Origin: Paralvinella palmiformis
Lineage: Eukaryota > Annelida > Polychaeta > Terebellida > Alvinellidae
Length of the DNA: 64,000 nt
Assembly (NCBI GenBank): GCA_025642065.1
Contig: JAODUP010000304.1
Coordinates: 951,501 to 1,015,500, forward strand
Direction of reading: 5' to 3'
Shown here: positions 51,289-58,559 of the stretch, one piece after another
How the letters are laid out: each line of letters opens with the position of its first letter
Position numbering within the stretch: position 1 is the stretch's first letter
Position numbers and translations under genes: made by a program
Notes under the pieces: model-generated
Databases searched by the model: none
What the model was told of the DNA's origin: nothing
What the model saw: only the letters and a program-made list of their open reading frames with translations

Positions 51289-51498
51289 TGAAGAGGCGAG
51301 ACTGTGATATAGTGAAAGAGAAGATACCGATTAGCAGTTGTCATTTTAAAATATTACGTACTGATATTAATCATCAATAATCATTATTATGCTTCCAGAG
51401 GTGGTATGGTCCAGACCAATGAACAGTATGAGTTCGTACACCAAGCCCTGATGTTATACGAAAGGGAGTTACCCGAGAAGCCAGCAAATGGCCACTGA
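29854..51498 (+). CDS. PTPRR: Receptor-type protein tyrosine phosphatase, PTPRR/PTPN5/PTPN7 family, 15 exons, complete
   Basis: Exons: 29854-29941, 30060-30370, 33626-33739, 35445-35648, 37815-37922, 39338-39702, 40343-40426, 42510-42609, 43781-43859, 45153-45229, 45967-46104, 47537-47650, 50743-50909, 51100-51213, 51399-51498. They sum to 2163 nt, 720 codons plus TGA, with every phase matching. Domains: signal peptide about 1-26; luminal part to about 255, with a segment alignable to human PTPRR ([20 protein letters not shown]); membrane helix about 256-276; basic stop-transfer RRK; Ser/Thr/Pro-rich 285-390; kinase interaction motif 397-408 ([12 protein letters not shown], Ser400 equivalent to the PKA-regulated serine); PTP domain about 445-710 with KNRY (Tyr479), WPD (610-612), HCSAGIGRT (Cys649, Arg655) and Q-loop Gln697. 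Family members bind and dephosphorylate ERK/p38 MAP kinases; that role is inferred. Human PTPRR is 657 residues. The predicted cell location is the plasma or vesicle membrane. Confidence 0.93.
30060..30370 (+). CDS. PTPRR: PTPRR-like exon 2: acidic luminal region
   Basis: Acceptor TTCGTTTTAG, donor AAATTG|GTAAGA, 311 bp. It encodes [14 protein letters not shown] ... YDDDADDF ... ASDYVLKL, acidic and probably disordered, with a dibasic KRR. Only the last few residues resemble the vertebrate luminal domain. Confidence 0.85.
31430..31700 (+). pseudogene. Remnant of a mobile-element-associated PYxFEP protein
   Basis: The frame from 31341 reads [26 protein letters not shown] and then stops; a later stretch gives [12 protein letters not shown]. 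Proteins beginning with MSDSxxE...IxPYxFEP and continuing with ...DWCxCGxC are abundant transposon-linked families in invertebrates. Resemblance is limited to these short pieces. It lies in phosphatase intron 2. Confidence 0.3.
32863..33070 (+). repeat. GGGTCAATTC foldback-like repeat, copy 1 (degenerate)
   Basis: Reads GGTCAGTTCCAGATTTGGTC, then AATTCC repeats, TTTTTACCTACTACTTTTTA and CCATGAGTACACCGAGTACTTG; the right end is replaced by AT-rich sequence ending AATTTATCAATTCC. Phosphatase intron 2. Confidence 0.6.
33063..33200 (+). repeat. Dispersed repeat R1, copy 1
   Basis: ATAGACCCATTG...GATGACGTCAAAAACCAAAA CAAACCAG, then GCGCTTTGCATTGTGGG and CCATTTTAACCTTAAA. The same series is at 38385-38490. 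The CCATTG...TGACGTCA beginning suggests one end of a DNA transposon, which is inference. Phosphatase intron 2. Confidence 0.6.
33626..33739 (+). CDS. PTPRR: PTPRR-like exon 3: conserved luminal segment
   Basis: Acceptor TTTCTAG, donor GATGAG|GTCAGT, phase 0 at both ends, 38 codons. The stretch [19 protein letters not shown] parallels human PTPRR FRQGVAAALGLLPQQVHINRL, the only ectodomain region I can align. Confidence 0.87.
34437..34785 (+). mobile_element. SINE family 4 copy interrupted by a foldback-like repeat
   Basis: The head (ATGGCTTGACTGGTAGCATG) is at 34437-34490 and the B box and body resume at about 34660 (CTGGTTTCAAATCATAG...TTTAGCATACCATGTACAC). The intervening 170 bp is the GGGTCAATTC element described separately. 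It lies in phosphatase intron 3. Confidence 0.7.
34490..34658 (+). repeat. GGGTCAATTC foldback-like repeat, copy 2
   Basis: TTGGTCAATTCC at the left and GGAATTGACTTGACCCCATG at the right are inverted; the middle has TTTTTACCTACTAGTTTTTA and the palindromic GGTACTCCGAGTACC with further GAGTAGG units. It interrupts a SINE. Confidence 0.7.
35445..35648 (+). CDS. PTPRR: PTPRR-like exon 4: membrane-proximal luminal region
   Basis: Acceptor CCTCAAAG, donor ATCCAG|GTAAGT, 68 codons, phase 0. [12 protein letters not shown] continues the luminal fold, followed by [18 protein letters not shown] and a basic [21 protein letters not shown] nearby alternative acceptor at 35448 would break the frame, which supports the one used. 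Confidence 0.82.
36030..36195. repeat. 19-bp tandem repeat
   Basis: The unit ACACATTTTAAAACTTTTT repeats about eight times, two copies with an extra ATTT insertion. Phosphatase intron 4. Confidence 0.9.
36356..36557 (+). mobile_element. SINE family 4, best-preserved copy, with target-site duplication
   Basis: A box GTGGTCTAGCGGTAGCG, B box GTGTTCGAATCCC, body with CATTTGGAGGTCGCTCGG, and a CATCATC-rich end. The direct repeat TAATCTGTAG flanks it at 36346-36355 and 36558-36567. It lies in phosphatase intron 4. Confidence 0.88.
36712..37250 (+). mobile_element. LINE reverse-transcriptase 3' fragment split by a SINE
   Basis: Before the SINE the plus strand reads [18 protein letters not shown] and [20 protein letters not shown]. 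After it (from 37141) it reads [20 protein letters not shown] and KSHIFNVAY. Together they form the end of a LINE polymerase (LTFKALxxLAPSYI...LWNxLPxxLR...SxxxFKxxLKxHLF). Phosphatase intron 4. Confidence 0.72.
36951..37141 (+). mobile_element. SINE family 4 copy inserted in a LINE fragment
   Basis: The body GGGTGTTTTGTCCTTCCCTT ... TTTAGCCTACCATGTACACA matches family 4, with a more diverged head. LINE coding sequence stops just before it and resumes just after it; ATCCAC-TATG-like bases occur on both sides. Confidence 0.72.
37815..37922 (+). CDS. PTPRR: PTPRR-like exon 5: transmembrane helix
   Basis: Acceptor TTTTTATTCAG, donor TTGCTG|GTGAGT, 36 codons. The last 20 codons (residues 256-275) are uninterrupted hydrophobic sequence ending in MIFLL; the helix finishes at the start of exon 6 (IWCCIRRK). 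Confidence 0.9.
38385..38490 (+). repeat. Dispersed repeat R1, copy 2
   Basis: ATAGACCCATTGCACGATGA, CATCAAAAACCAAAACAAAC and GCGCTTTGCATTGTGGGG match copy 1 at about 85-90 percent by eye, with a small internal deletion. Phosphatase intron 5. Confidence 0.6.
38515..38622 (+). repeat. 3' part of SINE family 4, degenerate
   Basis: TTTCATCTTTCACTTCAATA, CATTTGGAGGTCAATTAACA and GCACAAAAGTGGGTTGTAAA correspond to the body of family 4; the tRNA-like head is missing or decayed. It lies in phosphatase intron 5. Confidence 0.5.
38636..38667. repeat. CA microsatellite
   Basis: About 15 CA units in phosphatase intron 5. Further TG tracts occur at 45301-45340, 50978-51013 and 51257-51286 in phosphatase introns. 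Confidence 0.93.
38845..38940 (+). repeat. Dispersed repeat R2, copy 2
   Basis: CTCTGGTCTGTGATTCACCT CGTTGTA and CTCTAGCAGAGTCCGATTTATG. Partner of 8405-8512. Phosphatase intron 5. Confidence 0.45.
39338..39702 (+). CDS. PTPRR: PTPRR-like exon 6: cytoplasmic Ser/Thr/Pro-rich juxtamembrane region
   Basis: Acceptor TTTATACAG, donor GAGAG|GTTAGT, 365 bp, the longest exon. It begins IWCCIRRKE, the stop-transfer signal, then runs through many Pro-directed Thr/Ser sites ([29 protein letters not shown]) and ends [10 protein letters not shown] at the KIM. The TP/SP repeats are plausible proline-directed kinase substrates; that is inference. Confidence 0.9.
39779..39995 (+). mobile_element. LINE 3' terminal fragment
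   Basis: The frame [26 protein letters not shown] matches [31 protein letters not shown] with shifts, followed by a 3' tail with AAGAGCACTTAATTAAATA. It is the reverse complement of the repeat at 45605-45900. It starts about 75 bases after phosphatase exon 6. Confidence 0.65.
40343..40426 (+). CDS. PTPRR: PTPRR-like exon 7: kinase interaction motif
   Basis: Acceptor TGCGTTCTAG, donor GAGAG|GTCAGT, 84 bp. With the split Arg it spells [15 protein letters not shown], matching the vertebrate KIM ERRGSNVSLTLDM. In this family the motif docks MAP kinases and PKA phosphorylation of its serine releases them. Confidence 0.95.
41535..41662 (+). repeat. Degenerate SINE family 4 copy
   Basis: A box-like CAGTAGTATGGTTAACCACG, B box-like GGGGTCTGAATCGCC, then a shortened body ending AATCATAAAACATTGTC. 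Most of the central body is deleted. It lies in phosphatase intron 7. Confidence 0.5.
41946..42105 (-). repeat. GGGTCAATTC foldback-like repeat, copy 3
   Basis: Begins CATGGGGTCAATTCAATTCC on the plus strand and contains AGTAGGTACTC/GAGTACCTACT palindromes, then AAAAAGTAGTAGGTAAAAAA and AATTGG repeats. It is the reverse complement of copy 2 over about 150 bp. Phosphatase intron 7. Confidence 0.7.
42510..42609 (+). CDS. PTPRR: PTPRR-like exon 8: N-terminal helices of the PTP domain
   Basis: Acceptor CTATCGGACAG, donor TTTTGG|GTTAGT. It encodes [20 protein letters not shown] and [13 protein letters not shown], corresponding to the EYLQSASRILTRSQLRD...EF segment of vertebrate PTPRR. Confidence 0.92.
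43781..43859 (+). CDS. PTPRR: PTPRR-like exon 9: phosphotyrosine recognition loop
   Basis: Acceptor TCTTGTTCAG, donor CCAA|GTAAGT. It encodes [20 protein letters not shown] followed by YRTIIP, including the KNRY loop whose Tyr (479) stacks on substrate phosphotyrosine. Confidence 0.95.
43860..45152. other. Phosphatase intron 9, nothing recognised
   Basis: An 88-codon open frame at 44096-44362 shows no family motif and has the AT-rich composition of the intron. Confidence 0.6.
45153..45229 (+). CDS. PTPRR: PTPRR-like exon 10: [10 protein letters not shown] segment
   Basis: Acceptor TTATCTAG, donor ATCAGG|GTAAGT. It encodes [20 protein letters not shown] and NANYIR, the invariant PTP motif. 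Confidence 0.96.
45605..45960 (-). mobile_element. LINE 3' terminal fragment
   Basis: The minus strand encodes [26 protein letters not shown] and ends in a GCGCC...AAGGGTGCTTTATTAAATA tail. Same family as 39779-39995, inverted. It runs almost to the acceptor of phosphatase exon 11, which may explain that exon's weak pyrimidine tract. Confidence 0.65.
45967..46104 (+). CDS. PTPRR: PTPRR-like exon 11: IATQGP and central sheet
   Basis: Acceptor CCATATAG, donor AATAAG|GTAGGC, 46 codons. It encodes [20 protein letters not shown] and the family-typical [11 protein letters not shown]. The acceptor has a weak pyrimidine tract and follows directly on a LINE-derived repeat. Confidence 0.96.
46132..46312 (+). 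mobile_element. SINE family 4 copy
   Basis: Head CGTTGGTCTAGTTGGTAACG, B box GTTTGAATCTCAG, body CCTTTGGAGGTAACTCAGCC, and end CCATAAAACACCAATCATCACC. It sits in phosphatase intron 11, just after exon 11. Confidence 0.78.
47537..47650 (+). CDS. PTPRR: PTPRR-like exon 12: KCxxYxP segment
   Basis: Acceptor ACATTTCAG, donor [32 protein letters not shown] ... YIIRNIRLR matches KCVLYWPE ... YTIRNLVLK of vertebrate members. Trp of the usual YWP is replaced here by Ile, and the junction with exon 11 reads KEKNKNKC, longer than the human KEKNEKC. Confidence 0.93.
47688..47771. repeat. GTGA tetranucleotide microsatellite
   Basis: About 21 perfect GTGA units immediately after phosphatase exon 12 (intron 12), next to a SINE-like repeat. 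Confidence 0.95.
47777..47923 (-). repeat. tRNA-derived SINE-like repeat adjoining a GTGA microsatellite
   Basis: The minus strand gives ATGGTGCACTGGTTAAAGC and GATGATTCAAATATGAA as decayed A and B boxes, followed by CCTGTGTCTGTGGATTGTTT. Related tails occur at about 6775-6875 and 4978-5063. The GTGA repeat directly beyond the element's 3' end is probably its expanded tail. Confidence 0.5.
48709..49950. repeat. 78-bp minisatellite, about 16 copies
   Basis: The unit starts GGTTGGGTGAGAAGGGTTGC and contains GCTAGTAATTAGCAGCTGAA and GATTGGGATGATGATGT. Unit starts are 48709, 48787, 48862, 48940, 49018, 49096, 49174, 49252, 49330, 49408, 49483, 49560, 49638, 49716, 49794 and 49872. Two units (48787 and 49408) lack CTG and are 75 bp; one lacks a base. 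Copies are almost identical. It fills phosphatase intron 12. Confidence 0.97.
50743..50909 (+). CDS. PTPRR: PTPRR-like exon 13: WPD loop and start of the active-site cradle
   Basis: Acceptor TTCTGTTACAG, donor TGCAG|GTAACC. It carries [20 protein letters not shown] with the general acid Asp612, and ends GPVVVHC with the catalytic Cys649; the following Ser codon is split with exon 14. Confidence 0.97.
51100..51213 (+). CDS. PTPRR: PTPRR-like exon 14: P-loop
   Basis: Acceptor TTTCTTCTAG, donor GATAG|GTAAGG. It completes [18 protein letters not shown], with Arg655 for phosphate binding, then [12 protein letters not shown] and the LDR helix. Confidence 0.97.
51399..51498 (+). CDS. PTPRR: PTPRR-like exon 15: Q-loop, C-terminus and stop
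   Basis: Acceptor TATGCTTCCAG. It encodes [20 protein letters not shown] and [13 protein letters not shown], then TGA. The QTxxQYxF motif supplies the catalytic-water glutamine (697). The tail is as short as in vertebrate PTPRR. Confidence 0.96.
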
Positions 51499-51992
51499 TT
51501 GGTGGAGGTCGATCTAGATCCATTCATTTAATCAACGTCGATATGCCCCGTTTACGATGAAGACAATGATGATGCTCATAGCTGGGGGGAGGGGGGGGGC
51601 TGTGTCCCCCAGGATCCAGGTCTGGACGTTAGTGTTTCCAAGTCCCATTCCGGACCCAATCTGATCAGTGATTTTGTACATATATGGTGGAAGCTGTTCT
51701 GGAACCCTCCAACTCTAACATGTTTATTCCTGGACCCACCCCTCTCGTTTGGACTGCCGTTGAGGGCCTTGTGACTGGTTGCAGGCCAATAATACTGCAG
51801 TTGTTTAGGCTGGCATTCAGTTAGCGGTCAACTAACTCCACTACTGCGGTGATCGAACATAATAACAATGGTTTATGTAGTCTGATTAGGCCGGCCTTTG
51901 ACGGAATGAATGATTTCGGGAAGCTGAAAGCGATCTTGGGGTAGAGGTGGTCTATTATTGTTATTACCAGTGTGCATATGTGGGTATGTGTG

Positions 51993-51993
<1 letters not shown>

Positions 51994-52083
<90 letters not shown>

Positions 52084-52107
52084 GAGAGAGAGAGAGAGAG
52101 AGAGAGT
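51994..52107. repeat. CA/GA microsatellite
   Basis: About 44 CA units followed by 12 GA units, downstream of the phosphatase stop codon and probably within its 3' UTR or flank. Confidence 0.95.
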
Positions 52108-52329
52108 AAATAAAAGCACACAGGCGTAACCGCGCGCACACACCAACATAAATTTTTCCACAACATATAAATGTGATATTTTTGTACAGGTATTTCAATA
52201 GTTGCTGTGATTTGTCATAATCTCAGTATCTGTTTCTGTGCTGAGATTCCGTTTTATCAATCATTTGGTTCGGTTTGTTTATGCGTTTGATGTGTAAAAT
52301 AGGAGAGAAAGAGATTGGGTGGGTGGGCG

Positions 52330-52800
52330 TTCGTCTCCGGTAGTAAGTCGTGCCAATGAAGACTCAGCTTCGGCTATGCCACATTAATGTACGTCTTCTG
52401 TATGTGTGTGCGTGTGAGTGCGTGCTTGCGTCCGTACGTGGAGGAAGCAGTCGGCATCGGTTCAGAATGGAACTGTTTTAAAAGACAACGGCTGAGTTCT
52501 ATCAGTTCGTTTCGACCACATGAAACCGGACATTGCATTGGTATATCGTTTGGGTGCGATGGCCCGTATGACGAACAGCATTGTTTACGCCGGTTGATGA
52601 ATCCGAATTGCGCTCCTCTCGTTCGTTCGATCAGGTCCGCCGCTCTGGTCGAATGCTGCCGCTGGGCTTTAACCGTTTCTCGGCGTGAACGTCGCCCGGT
52701 CACCGGTGACGTTTCGTACCTTGGTTCCTACTTACATATCAATCACTCGTGACCCGTGAATCGATCGATCGATCGCCGAAGGTTAAGGCCCAGCTGATCG
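52330..52800. other. CpG-dense block downstream of the phosphatase gene
   Basis: CpG is frequent (GGTCGAATGCTGCCGCTGGG, CGGCGTGAACGTCGCCCGGT) and GC content is clearly above the flanks. Both strands are open for over 100 codons (52387-52752 plus, 52703-52374 minus) but neither frame shows a known motif, so the openness probably reflects composition. It could be a 3' UTR segment or the promoter of an unseen transcript. Confidence 0.4.
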
Positions 52801-53809
52801 ATGGATGTTGTTGGCCGACTGTCGTGGAAGGAGTGAAATTGAGAACATTTAGCTTTTACTAGCTGAGTGATTAATTGAATAATTCATATCATTATAATGT
52901 GTAATATTTTGAGATGCTATCACTGAAAACTTCGTGTGTATTTGTGTAATGACTATTTATGTATACCTGTTATATTCGTTTACATTTGCTTTATCCCTGA
53001 AAGCTTTTCATCTAGTCGTACGTTTTTGATCAGAAAAACATCGAATCTCCGATTGAGTTCTTTTTGTTCACGGATTTTTTTTCTACTGATATATATATAT
53101 ATATATATACATATACATACACGCCTTGTATTATTGAAAGACGCCTTACTTTGTCCTGCAGTGTTTTGTTCGTTACAGTTGGATGTTGTGTTTTGGTCGG
53201 TACACCCGCCATCTACACAGCGCAGTACACATGAAGCCATTCGTCGCTAGGGGGTGGTTCCCAGGCGAGACGGATTTTGTAATGTGCCGTTTCTCTCGGC
53301 ATATGTTCTGGTATGTAACTCATTGATAATTGGGCCGCTAATAGTGGGACACGTTCATTTTTGGTTGGTTTTATTCGTGACCGAGCACTGTACGATGGCA
53401 ACATTTTTATTTAGCCGTCAGGAGAGTACGTATTTTGGCATAATCAACGCAACAAGTGTCTGCTTCTCGTACTGTTTTTTTTCTTCTTCTGAAACTGGTA
53501 TTTTATAAAGAACCAAAACAGTATTCTGGCGTTAGTTAGAGACCGTAGATTAACCTATTTATCACAGTGGCTATTTATTGATATCGGTAATTAACCAGTA
53601 TATAGGTCCACTTATAAAAAAAATTAAAATAAATATCTTTACTACGAGTGCAGGCGAGTTTCTCCATATCAGTACTAGTCATAATGACCTAAAGCAATGT
53701 CCTAGCAAGTCCTGTAACTAGTCGGCTTTTAGTCAATATATATACAAGTCGGACACTCTTAAGAAAAGTGATTGAAATAAAATACTGAGATCTGTTGTTC
53801 CGACTTCAA

Positions 53810-54594
53810 ATTTACTCCGCATGGTGAATGTGTTGGAGCGGCGTTTAGTGTAAATGTTACGTGAAGTAGTGAGTGTTTGATTCGGTGAATGAGATCGGTT
53901 TCGTGTGCTGTAGCAGATTTGGTCTTAGAAATCGAACAAGAATCTTCCGATAATTATGTTAATATCACAAGCGGATATCGAGGCGGCGCTTCTGCAATTG
54001 TACATCAGCCGTACGCAAGGAATCGGCAATCACAAACTTGTTACAATTTCCACGTAAATATTTACCTCCTAATGGGATTCCCCCAACTCTAACCCGTTCA
54101 CACGAAAGACGTGAAAGTTAGCCTTCGATGATGACGGTTTTACGTTTACATGGTAGACTAAAATGGAGACCAAGTGGCCTCCACAGATAATCTAGGCGAA
54201 GTGAAGGATGAAACACCATTCAGACACGCCAGTTAGACCATCGAGGCGGCCTCTTCATTGGCTTTGGTTATTTTGTTTTAATTAATATCTTCATTTTACC
54301 TGAACTCGTGAAAAAGAAGCACACATACCTATGTCACGATGTCCTTCCGCTTGTTTTCTTGTGTAATTCATAAGTAGTCGCTGGGGATAACTTTCCCAAT
54401 GCGTCAGTTATATTATGAAATATTATTTTGCATTGAAGTTTCTGCCAAGTTATAATAAACTGTTACAAGATCAATGGCTTATTTTTATAGACTAGAGGTT
54501 TATGACAGGAGAACATAACATTGTTAGGAAAGAGTAAGTTTATTTATCATACGCAAAATTTATCGGAATTGATTCTTTTTGTATAGACAGACTT

Positions 54595-54635
<41 letters not shown>

Positions 54636-55370
54636 AAGTTGTTTTCGTACAACTGAACACGTAACCATTCACTTTTGAAGCACTAGATCTGCTGTGAAAA
54701 AATACTCTTCTTATTTATCGTCTTGAAATACACAATAGTGGAGCAGACATGCAAAATATTTTGCTTGAGGTGTACACTTCTGGAAAAAAAAAAGTACTCC
54801 AACTAACATGGCTATGATGGTAATATTGTCTATGCCCATGTTTCTGAAGTCCAAGAATCCAACATGACACATTTCAAGCACGTGTTTTCAATTTATTATA
54901 ATAAATTGAAAATTGGTTTTCAGTCGCCTTTTGTAGCTTCACAATAACCATTTTGTATTCGTATCACCCAAAAAATTATAGGTAACCAAAATGTTATATA
55001 TAATATTTATTGCTTTAGTTAAAATAACTGAAACACAATTATTAGCAATAATTATATATCAAATATGCAATGGTCTGTATAAATATTGTTAACGTAGAAC
55101 AATTTAAATGACCAATCACTTCACTATTTCACCCACGCATTCTGTGACCATGTATATTTATTCCATGTAATTGTTTCTGTAAATACCTCGGATGTGTATT
55201 TTTATTCTCTGTTACATTGTCTAGAACAGAAGCACAACACTGTCCACCTAAGACTGGCTTGGAAACACTTGCATTTGTTTGTTCAAACCTTTTTGCACCC
55301 ATATTTCATTAGTTCCTGACACTCTTTGACTGCAGCTGGAGGAGTGAGCCAACATGGGATCTACTGAAAA
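53810..55370. other. Intergenic, no supported gene
   Basis: Contains the degenerate SINE at 54113 and a TA tract at 54599. The 67-codon frame at 53889-54092 has no recognisable motif. Confidence 0.5.
54113..54255 (-). repeat. Degenerate SINE family 4 copy
   Basis: Minus strand: GCCGCCTCGATGGTCTAACT, then GGCGTGTCTGAATGGTGTTT, TCATCCTTCACTTCGCC and GTAAACGTAAAACCGTCATC. The B box is lost. Confidence 0.5.
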
Positions 55371-55628
55371 TCATCGGTTCTGTCGTGATTGTGCCTTTAG
55401 GCTGTCCTCTCTGTAGACATCCCAGACCACATCCATGCGAACTATGTCTTGCAGCATAGGTCCCATAAAAGGAAAGAATACCAGCTCTGAATAATCCTGG
55501 AATGTCTTGACAGTAACTTGGGACGTCTTCGGGTCAAGTATGTGCACAAGTACAGCACCACCAACAATTTTGACATGCACGTTTGGAACATCTTCTGGTA
55601 GAGGTATCAATGATTCAAAGCATTCCAT
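55371..55628 (-). pseudogene. Fragment of a multicopy invertebrate protein family
   Basis: It encodes PLPEDVPNVHVKIVGGAVLV, HILDPKTSQVTVKTFQDYSE and MDVVWDVYREDSLKAQSRQN, then stops. The KTFxDYxxxVFxPFxxxxLQxxxRxDVVWDxYxxxSLKxxxRxxR pattern is one I recall from very abundant uncharacterised proteins in molluscs and cnidarians that look mobile-element-associated. The usual RGTGxRxRV continuation and the rest of the protein are absent. Confidence 0.55.
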
Positions 55629-56455
55629 CTAGTCAGATATGTTCGTTTGATGCATAATGGTATTTAATGCCAACGATGTAGGCCATGCATGATTTTCGTG
55701 CCCGAAGAAGGCATCTATGTCGCTGTCTCTAGCTTGACACGATAACATGAAGACCCGATCTTACACATACACACACGCATGTGTTGTTGACATGAACACG
55801 AAGAAAGCGGATGCCAGGTACTAATTAATGTGACCCCTCTCACCAAGATCAGGTATTCCCTTCCTACTATTAGCAGAATTATAACCCAAGATAACTGTAA
55901 CAATGTAGAGTTGAATTGAACAACACAGAATGGATAACCTAAAAATACATACGTGTATAGTACAGTAGTCTCCATTATAACAATCTAAAACATCTTTCTC
56001 CGCTTAATTCTTAAATATGATAAAATTATTGTTATTAATGTTCATATTAAAATTACTTCTTGATGTAACAGAATATATAAGCTAATGCATTATACACTTA
56101 TTGATTGAATTATAACGATGGAAACTATATTGGCTTATTAATAATGTATCCTGGGTATAAGATAATTTATGTCATAAAAAATATACATATATTTTTATGC
56201 AACCATATTTATAACACCAATTAAAACACCTTAATATTTCTTAAAATGATATACTAACGACAAAAGCTACTTGGTATAAAAGGTTTTCTGTAACGTTTAA
56301 TACATACAAGTATTATGCCCGAATTTATTCAGGTATCAAATAATTGGGATGGCTGGCGAAATGCATTTATTATACCCATATATTTTGTCACACTGCTTAT
56401 TCCACATTTAATATGATAATTCTAGCAAAATATTATCTCTCTCTCTCTCTATATA

Positions 56456-56487
<32 letters not shown>

Positions 56488-56687
56488 CGTCTGTGCGTGT
56501 TGAAAATAAGTCTGGGCTACTCGATCGCATATTGGTCAATCACGTAATAATCATTCAGTTGATGTGGAACGTAGAATATCATCTTCGTTCTCAATCTTTC
56601 CCACAGCTTATATCTATCACGTGACGTTGTTTTCCAATCATGTTATTTCGGAAGATCAGTGCAGTGATCCTTTATTGGGTAACGGGC

Positions 56688-58393
56688 AGTAGTGGATTAA
56701 CCCTATAAGCAAAATAAGCACGGGCTTAGGGCATCAAGGGAAGGAGGGGGCACCTCAGATATTTTTCATAGCCTAATTTACCATTGGAATAATCATTTGA
56801 ATAGTTAAATTTATAGCCATTTTCAAATTTCATGAAAAATATCTGTTTATAAAGCGCTCTCCTGTCTTATCATGTTTATCCTGCAAAATAAAGTACACTG
56901 TACTCGCAGATTGGAAGTTATACAGGTTTTGAACAAGTCTAGTACGCGTTTTAAACAGCGCAAGTGACGGGTAGTAGCTCTTGTAAGTTCTTAGTTTAGT
57001 TGTCAACTGTCACTAGCGTTAATTGCATGTGCACTTATTACCTTATTCTTGGTTTAAGTTGCTTAATGACTATTCCAATAACACACTCAGCTCTGGCTGT
57101 TAAATCTATTAAAATGTAAACAGAGTTGGCCGAACTACTTTTATTTTGTACTTGAGTAGAAGTAGAAGTAAACCTCCTGAAAACTACTTTTGAAGTAAAA
57201 GTAAACTTGTAAAAATCTACTTGAGTAAAAAGTTAAACTATTGTAACACAAAAACTATAGCCGAAGACCAGTCACAAAATGGAGACGATGGACGAGAAGC
57301 AAATAATATTACAGATAAGACGCAAGGGCTGGAATTCGTTTTGATGTTGAATTTTTGGAATAAGATTTACAGTTCTACAAAATGAAGATGTGAACTTAAA
57401 ACATGTGCAGATCTGTATATATCATAAGCTGACTAACTCGAATGAATTTGAAACATATGAAAAAGATGCAAAGGAAATGTTATCAGATGTTGATTACAAG
57501 ACAGCTACAACTCGCAAACGTATCAGACAGAAGGTACCAAATGAGGGAGATACACCAGAAGTGTATCTGAATGCCAGAGATAACTTTCGTAATACCACCT
57601 TTTACACAATTGTTGACAAACTTACAACTGAGATGAAAAGAAGAGGAGAGATATACCAAAAATAGCAGAAATTTTCTTTTCTAAGTGATATGCCACATAA
57701 TGAATGTCACTTCATCATCTACTAACATTTAAAAGCATTCTCAGTGCTATCAAAAGCTGATTGATGCTTACCCAGAGGACTTCAACAGTAATTTCTCAGC
57801 TGAGCTTCAGCAGTTTCATTTATACGTGCGCCATAAGTTCAGTGCAACAGAAAATGGAAAAACAAGATTCGGTCATGCTGAACTTTATACAGTTTGTGGC
57901 CTTATGTCCCACTGGGGACGAAGAGGATAAATGAAGTGAAGAACTTTATACAATAATTTTAGGAGACAATACTGAGTGTGCCTTTCCAAATGTAGACATT
58001 GCCTTTCGTATATTTTAACATTAATGGTCACAAATTGCTTAGCTGACCGTTCATTTCCCCGGCTGAAATATATTAAAATTCCGGTCACAACAACTAAAGT
58101 ATGCTGGATGCCTTATCTCTATTAGGTATAGAAGCAGATGTATTACGTAAGATTGGTTATCCGGATCTGATCTAAGACTTTGCAAGGAAAAATAAGTAAG
58201 AGAAGATTATTCAACTATAAATAAAATGGAACCATACAGAAGTAAATATTATTTTCCTTCTTACTCTAAGTTTTGTTTAATTTATAAAAATTAAATTTTA
58301 TTTTATGGTTTATTATTGTTTATATTTTGAATTACAAATGTATGGGGGCACCAACATTTTTTATGCTTAGGGCCTCTAAGGGTCTTAATCTCC
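56688..58393 (+). mobile_element. hAT-like transposon fossil with partial transposase
   Basis: The left boundary GTGGATTAACCCTATAAGCA...GCTTAGGGC and the right boundary GCTTAGGGCCTCTAAGGGTC|TTAATC form imperfect inverted ends of the GGATTAAxxCC...AGGGC type seen on animal hAT elements. Inside, the frame at 57390-57665 encodes DYKTATTRKRIRQKVPNEGD, VYLNARDNFRNTTFYTIVD and KLTTEMKRRGEIY; further on AYPEDFNSNFSAELQQFHLY and, near 58100, LDALSLLGIEADVLRKIGYP, the hAT dimerisation-region pattern. Large parts are missing. Confidence 0.65.
57390..57665 (+). pseudogene. hAT-like transposase middle segment
   Basis: An open 92-codon frame ending TAG at 57663. It resembles ZMYM1-like hAT proteins (KTxxKRKRxxK...LTPRDNFRxxxFxxIxDxLxxELxRRxxxY). 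It belongs to the fossil at 56688-58393; the upstream transposase core is absent. Confidence 0.6.
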
Positions 58394-58487
58394 CTTGGTA
58401 AGGGGGAGGGGGGGCCAGTCGTTTGACGTTATTGGAGTCGAAGGTAGAAGCAAACTCCCGTTCAGACGTTTAATAATCAAAATTGGT

Positions 58488-58488
<1 letters not shown>

Positions 58489-58541
<53 letters not shown>
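58489..58541. repeat. TA microsatellite
   Basis: A run of about 26 TA units. Other TA or TG/TA tracts of 25-50 bases are at 9718-9766, 10671-10705, 18437-18483, 37999-38034, 40108-40153, 53089-53110, 54599-54629, 56450-56487 and 63644-63682. Confidence 0.95.
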
Positions 58542-58544
<3 letters not shown>

Positions 58545-58559
58545 TTGTACGTGTTACGC

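Larger units (their letters stand above)
51499..53800 (+). other. Probable 3' untranslated region and downstream flank of the phosphatase gene
   Basis: After the stop codon there is no frame continuing the gene. The stretch contains a G-run near 51585, a 44-copy CA plus GA microsatellite (51994-52107), a CpG-dense block and several possible AATAAA signals (about 52114, 53628, 53780). The polyadenylation site cannot be chosen from sequence alone. Confidence 0.35.

Noticed and set aside
52374..52752. Overlapping ORFs of 121 and 109 codons as genes
   Set aside because: Both strands are open because of high GC; no motif, start context or exon structure supports either.
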